DNA of 64,000 bases, from assembly GCA_027704905.1 (NCBI GenBank), contig CM051019.1, positions 19,066,875 to 19,130,874 of the forward strand, given 5' to 3'. The notes beneath the pieces were generated by a model, which saw only the letters and a list, made by a program, of their open reading frames with translations, was not told the DNA's origin and searched no databases. The DNA is from Muraenolepis orangiensis. Taxonomy: Eukaryota > Chordata > Actinopteri > Gadiformes > Muraenolepididae. This document shows, one piece after another, positions 59,415 through 64,000 of the stretch. Position 1 is the stretch's first letter, and the number at the start of each line of letters is the position of its first letter. A program made the position numbers and the translations under genes.

Positions 59415-62400
59415 TCAGTATTCATCCTGTTCGGGTTGATCGTCTGGTACCTCTTCCTGGGCCTGCTGCTCGGCCACCTCCTCCTCCCCGTCCCCTTCCG
59501 CCAGCTCCCCGGCTCCTTCCTAAAAGAAGAAAGGCAAAAGCGGCAAAATGGGTTGAGGGCTATTGACCGTGAAGAGCACACAGCTCTAACCTTAAGAACA
59601 GCGTAAGCTCTGGTGGAACATGGATTATTGGTTTCCCTGTTGGCTGATTGAATCCGTTCACAGGGGACCTTCTGCTCGGCTGGTGGTATGGTGAGTGTCA
59701 TTACTTGGCATAGTTATTGCATGAATTGTGCTCGATAATGTCTGAGTAGTTTGACACTCAGTCATGTTTTTTTAATTTTTCTAACAGAAAATGATCAACT
59801 TTATCAACTTGTATTATCAATTATTATTAACATTATCACTTCCACCATTGAAGATGGACCGGAGGTTATGTTTTCGCTCTGTGTGTTTGTCTGTCTGTCT
59901 TTCTGTCTGTCTTCTATCTGTTACTTTCTGTCGTCTAAGTTACTATCATATTTGCTTTTAAATGCTTTTTGCACAATTTAACACATGTATATAGCATCGA
60001 TCAGTCATTTTATTGTTATTTTTATTGTGTACAGTGTTGTATAGTATGAGTATAGTATATAGTACATTGTATAGTACATAGTATAGCATATAGTGTTACA
60101 TTGTAGGTAATCCATACTGTGGGAGGGAATGTCGAGTAAGCATTCCATTGTACTACAAATCTTGCATCTTGAATATTTGCAGAACACTTTTAGGTGGAAT
60201 GCCAATCACGATTTAAGAATATTTAGGGAATTATTTCGGATACGAAATACGGACCACAGCAGTTCAGGATCCCAATCCGGGTCCATCAATGTTTTTGAAG
60301 GATGCTTTAGCATTGGGAGATAGAGCCAAGGGGACTTTTTGTCGGAGGTATGAGTGGCGGAGGTATGGGCTCCACTGAGGGCCCTCGAGTATATCTGCTG
60401 TGTTTGCATGCCTACTGTTGCACAACTCAAAATGGCCCCGGAACTCTGTAAAGCAAGAACCAAGCAGGCGGGTTCCCCCGACTGACCTGTTCGTCGGCGG
60501 AGTAGAGGACCTCCATCAGCCGCTCCACAAACGGGGTGTTCTCCTCCCCTTGCTCCTGGCACAGCAGCTCCACTTCCCTCAGCTTGCTGAAGTAGAAGTC
60601 TCGCTCCTTCTCCACCCCTTCCAGCGCCTGCTTGATTGTACTCATCTGCGACAACACAACAAGATTCAAGATTCAAGGGTTGAATTGGCCATATGCAACA
60701 AAGTACAATGGAATGCTCACTCCCCATTCCCTCCCGCAGTGTGAATTTCCTACAATTGAACACTATATACAATAGTATGTACTTTACTTATACTATACAA
60801 CAGTATACTATGGCAATACTGTAAACAATACAAATAACTATAAAAATAACAATAGAGTGACTGATGGATGATATATACATGGGTTGAATTTTGCAAAAAA
60901 AACTTTTAAAAATAAAAGTGCCAGTAGTTCAGCAGCATCATGAACACAGTGCAGTGTACAGTGCAGAACAGTGCAGTAATTGTAATGAGTACAATAAAAT
61001 CCAGCAAAAAGTATGATAGTGTATGATAGTGTACAACACGATAGTGTACAATATGATAGTGTAGTGCCAATAATAATAATAATGAACGTGTTCAAAGTCA
61101 ACCACACGTTTTTAGATAATGGTGAAAAAAAAGAGAACCACAGCTCGTCCATATTTGCTTCTCAACTGTGATGTTATGTATCAAGATTAGATATCAAAGA
61201 ATCAGATTTTCATATTCCGTGATCCATCGACAACGATTCCAGTGCAGCCCAAAATGACTTGGCCTTGTTCAGTTCCATTAGTCTATAATTAGTGGACCAC
61301 GACCACGACTCGTTGATGGTTGAATTCATGTGAAAATTATGCATTTGCGAATAATCAATAACCCTACCGCTAAGTAAGAAATTAAAACACACGCAAAGCA
61401 TCTCTTTTAAAAAAAAAATCCCAGTATCATCATTTTACATCCATTACTTGTAACATCCTCATAAAAAGGGCTTCCTTAATAAAAAGGTTTTTAGGCCCGT
61501 CTTAAGGGTCCAGGGTCTGTGGTGCCCTTCCTATTCTAAGGAACGTTTTACTATTAATCAGTATATTTACTATTAAACACCTTCTGCAAAAACACTTTTC
61601 TTTTCACTTCCATGCATTCAGTACGTTATTAAGGAAAATGTTACACCATTTTACAAATAGCAACGTTTTACTATAAATAACCCTGTCATAATAGAGTGTG
61701 GAAGACAGTTGAGCACAAATGTGATGTGTGTAACAGGACCATCTTGAGATCTTCTTGATCTTCCCCTCACCTCTCTTAGAGTTCATCCAAAACATCAATC
61801 CATGCCCCGCAACCAAGCTTATAGGGGAACAGTGATCATACCTGCTCATTAAGAAGTGTGACCTGTGCTTCCAGTTCTTTCTCTCCCTTGGCTGGGGTGG
61901 ACGGTCCAGGGATCTTTTTGGCCGACGAGGGTCTAGATGACGGTGTTGTGGACTTGGGGGTCGTAGCAGCTGCCCTGGAGGCTCCTCCTGCAGGAGACAA
62001 CAGTAGCATATCAAGATGCTAAAAGGTTTTGCAGCATAGATGATTGATGGCCGACACAGCGTTTACGAATAATGATGGTGATGGGCCTAATGAAATCTTA
62101 CGTAGGTTGCTTGGATGATCACATTGGTTTACTCATTAGTTTACACTCATTAACACCATCTAACTCTCCTTTGTGAAACCATGAAGGAAACCACGACACA
62201 TGGTCTACATCTACTTTTGTATTGTGGCAGAGCAGAATTATATACAGCGGGATAAAATGGCACGGCTAGGATAACAGCGACATAAACCATGCAATGAGCT
62301 GGCTGCTCCTTTAGAGGGCAATGCACAAGGTCACAAATGAAGTCGAATTAACCTCAACAATCAAAATGAGCTCCACTGACGGAGACAAATTGTTGAAATT

Positions 62401-63732
62401 GCGGCAACAAATCAGTCAGTGTCAAGTATGCCGACGTGACTATAGATTATAACGAGAAGAAGCATCTACATTTAATATAAAATAATTTTAATATTCTTGT
62501 AAAGTGTAATTCAATTGTTACCATGTAGATAAATCATATCTTTCCATTAACACCAATGCCTTTGGTTTTCCAGGTGATTGTGCTTACCTGCCGTGGGAGA
62601 GCTAGCTGCATGGAGGGACTTCTTCGGCAGGTTGAAGATCTGCTCTCCGGGGTCAGGTGGGGGGATGGCATCTTGACCCTGTCTGGCCTGAACCGGGTCA
62701 TATTCTTTACCATCGTAGTTTGCATCAAAGAACCTCTTGAACCACTGGATGAAGTCAAGGTTGTCTTGAAACCTGCCTTTGACCAGCTTCTCCACGGGAA
62801 TAATCTGAGTGGGAGGGAAACACAGAGGATCAAACATCGCCAAAGCAAGAGCAAACAATCACAATGCATGAATGACTAGCAACTTATGGAAACCACATGG
62901 GTGCCAATTAGGGTGTCGGGATTCCCTCAGACTCACCTTGTCCACATTCACCCTCTTAAATGATGCCTGCAACACTTTCCAATTGTGGATGTACTCATGC
63001 TCCAGTTTAGCTTGGAACTTGACCTTCTTAAGACTGATGCAGCCAGGAAAAAGGCAATCCATGAACTGGCAGTAGGCCGCTCCTAGATGAAGGGAATCAA
63101 ATCATACAACAGTCAGAACCTGTAGGGAGATGTACATGGAATATGGGGAATGAACTGCACTCGCAGCCTTGTGTATTCTATCTAGATTATTATCACTCCC
63201 CGAAAGCATGAATCCATTATCGTTATAAACTAAAGGGGGTTTGCAATAACAACACTATAACATTATATTTGATATGGGCTAAGTGAAGCCAATCGGCATA
63301 TATGCCTCAGTAATGTCTCCTTCAAAGCCCAGAGGAATTGACATACTTAAGTGTGTGGGCCGGCCGAGAGTCTGGAGTGATTGTGATTAGATTACGTGGA
63401 CCCAGCAGGAGGACATGCCCGATCGCAAGCTTTATTTATAGACGGCTCCCAGTCCCCACCAAGAATAGGTGAGTGTGTTGCACAGATTAATTTAACTTTA
63501 TCACTGGGTCAAGCGAAGGCAGGTACTAGTCATGTCTGTTACCAATCCACAGCTGATCGAAACGCGCAACAACACACAACAAATACACACACACTATCAA
63601 TGGCACCTTACCTGAAGACAGCTGCTCAACTTTTGTGTAATTTAGGCTGAGAATATCATTAACCCAGGCAGTGATGTCATGCCTGCTCATAGTCTCCTGG
63701 GTTATTGAGGTAGAGTATACGTTGACCGCCAT
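59415..63732 (-). CDS. mapre2: Microtubule plus-end binding protein EB2 (MAPRE2)
   Basis: Six coding exons: 63612-63732 (the exon itself begins at 63739), 62937-63082, 62588-62804, 61842-61987, 60487-60645 and 59415-59519. Phases join to 297 aa from the ATG at 63732. EB proteins track growing microtubule ends through an N-terminal CH domain (MAVNVYSTSITQETMSRHD to about residue 118) and dimerise through a C-terminal coiled coil (KQALEGVEKERDFYFSKLRE, about residues 200-263). The acidic tail ends QDEY, the EEY-type ligand for CAP-Gly proteins. SITQETMSRHD, PGCISLKKVKFQAKLEHEYI and AIPPPDPGEQIFNLPKK identify EB2 rather than EB1 or EB3. The first exon opens in frame with Trp-Gly before the Met, as in the long EB2 isoform, so another coding exon probably lies to the right of 64000. 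A usually Cys position reads Ser (VEQLSSG). Confidence 0.95.
60003..60176 (+). repeat. Interspersed family C, copy 5
   Basis: Contains gtagtatgagtatagtatat-like repeats, then catactgtgggagggaatgt and agtaagcattccattgtact, ending cttgaata. Confidence 0.7.
60660..61075 (-). repeat. Interspersed family C, copy 6
   Basis: Reverse and the longest copy: caagattcaagattcaaggg, then tacaatggaatgctcactcc, gtgaatttcctacaattgaa, cagcagcatcatgaacacag and gatagtgtacaa repeats at the far end. It starts 15 bp from the MAPRE2 exon at 60645. Confidence 0.75.
61076..61841. other. MAPRE2 intron, nothing recognised
   Basis: AT-rich unique sequence. Confidence 0.5.
61988..62587. other. MAPRE2 intron, nothing recognised
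   Basis: Unique intron sequence without repeats or exons that I can see. Confidence 0.5.
63083..63611. other. MAPRE2 intron, nothing recognised
   Basis: Unique. No alternative CH-domain exon was seen. Confidence 0.5.
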
Positions 63733-63739
63733 CCCCCAA

Positions 63740-64000
63740 CTGCAAAAGATAAATGAATACATTCAAATTGAGTCATAATAAGGCAATACATTTCAGGTCA
63801 GCACGACAATGCTCTTAATCCCATGTTGCAAGGGTAGTTCGCTTACAACGTGTCGGTATTGAACAAAAGAGAAGACACTTAGGAATTTGGGATATTGATT
63901 TTGTCTTGGTTACACAAGGACCAAGAAACATAACAGATGCACCACCAATTCTCAGTTGAGAGCAAGGAAGACCAACTTCTGTAACGTTTCTGTACCAAAT
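63740..64000. other. MAPRE2 upstream intron or promoter
   Basis: The acceptor CTTTTGCAG precedes the exon at 63739. The rest of the window edge shows no exon for the long-isoform N terminus. Confidence 0.45.

Overview
The window is nuclear DNA of a ray-finned fish. The genes are split by GT-AG introns, their proteins closely resemble vertebrate families, and the introns are full of very long (CA)n and (GA)n microsatellites, tRNA-derived SINEs and L2-like LINE tails. I rebuilt four multi-exon genes and one intronless gene by following reading frame and splice phase across exons. The species cannot be named from sequence alone.

Layout, left to right: UBE2V2 (minus, 4 coding exons, 2781-7951); MCM4 (minus, 16 coding exons, 8705-18380, with a likely noncoding first exon and an E2F/CRE/CCAAT promoter near 18.64-18.73 kb); CEBPD (plus, single exon, about 21.08-22.10 kb); SPIDR (minus, 22 coding exons, 23160-57173, tail to tail with CEBPD); MAPRE2 (minus, 6 coding exons seen, 59415-63732, with an extra 5' coding exon probably beyond the right edge). 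All rebuilt exon junctions keep frame: UBE2V2 gives 143 aa, MCM4 857 aa, SPIDR 1031 aa and MAPRE2 297 aa from its internal ATG.

The gene order SPIDR-CEBPD-MCM4-UBE2V2 matches human 8q11, but PRKDC, which in human lies between CEBPD and MCM4 and shares the MCM4 promoter, is missing. MAPRE2 next to SPIDR is also not the human arrangement. MCM4 (replicative helicase), UBE2V2 (K63 ubiquitin chains in damage tolerance) and SPIDR (BLM/RAD51 scaffold) all serve replication and repair. CEBPD is a stress and inflammation transcription factor, and MAPRE2 binds microtubule plus ends.

The most interesting observations are a tandemly duplicated symmetric (phase 1-1) exon in SPIDR; microsatellites that begin exactly at, or serve as, splice signals in at least ten MCM4 and SPIDR introns; a duplicated exon end plus splice donor flanking a long (GT)n tract in MCM4; alanine and proline runs coded by GGC repeats in two neighbouring SPIDR exons; several perfect inverted repeats; and an interspersed element family carrying a 63-bp internal tandem repeat. 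I saw no CRISPR array, operon, virus or novel gene system.
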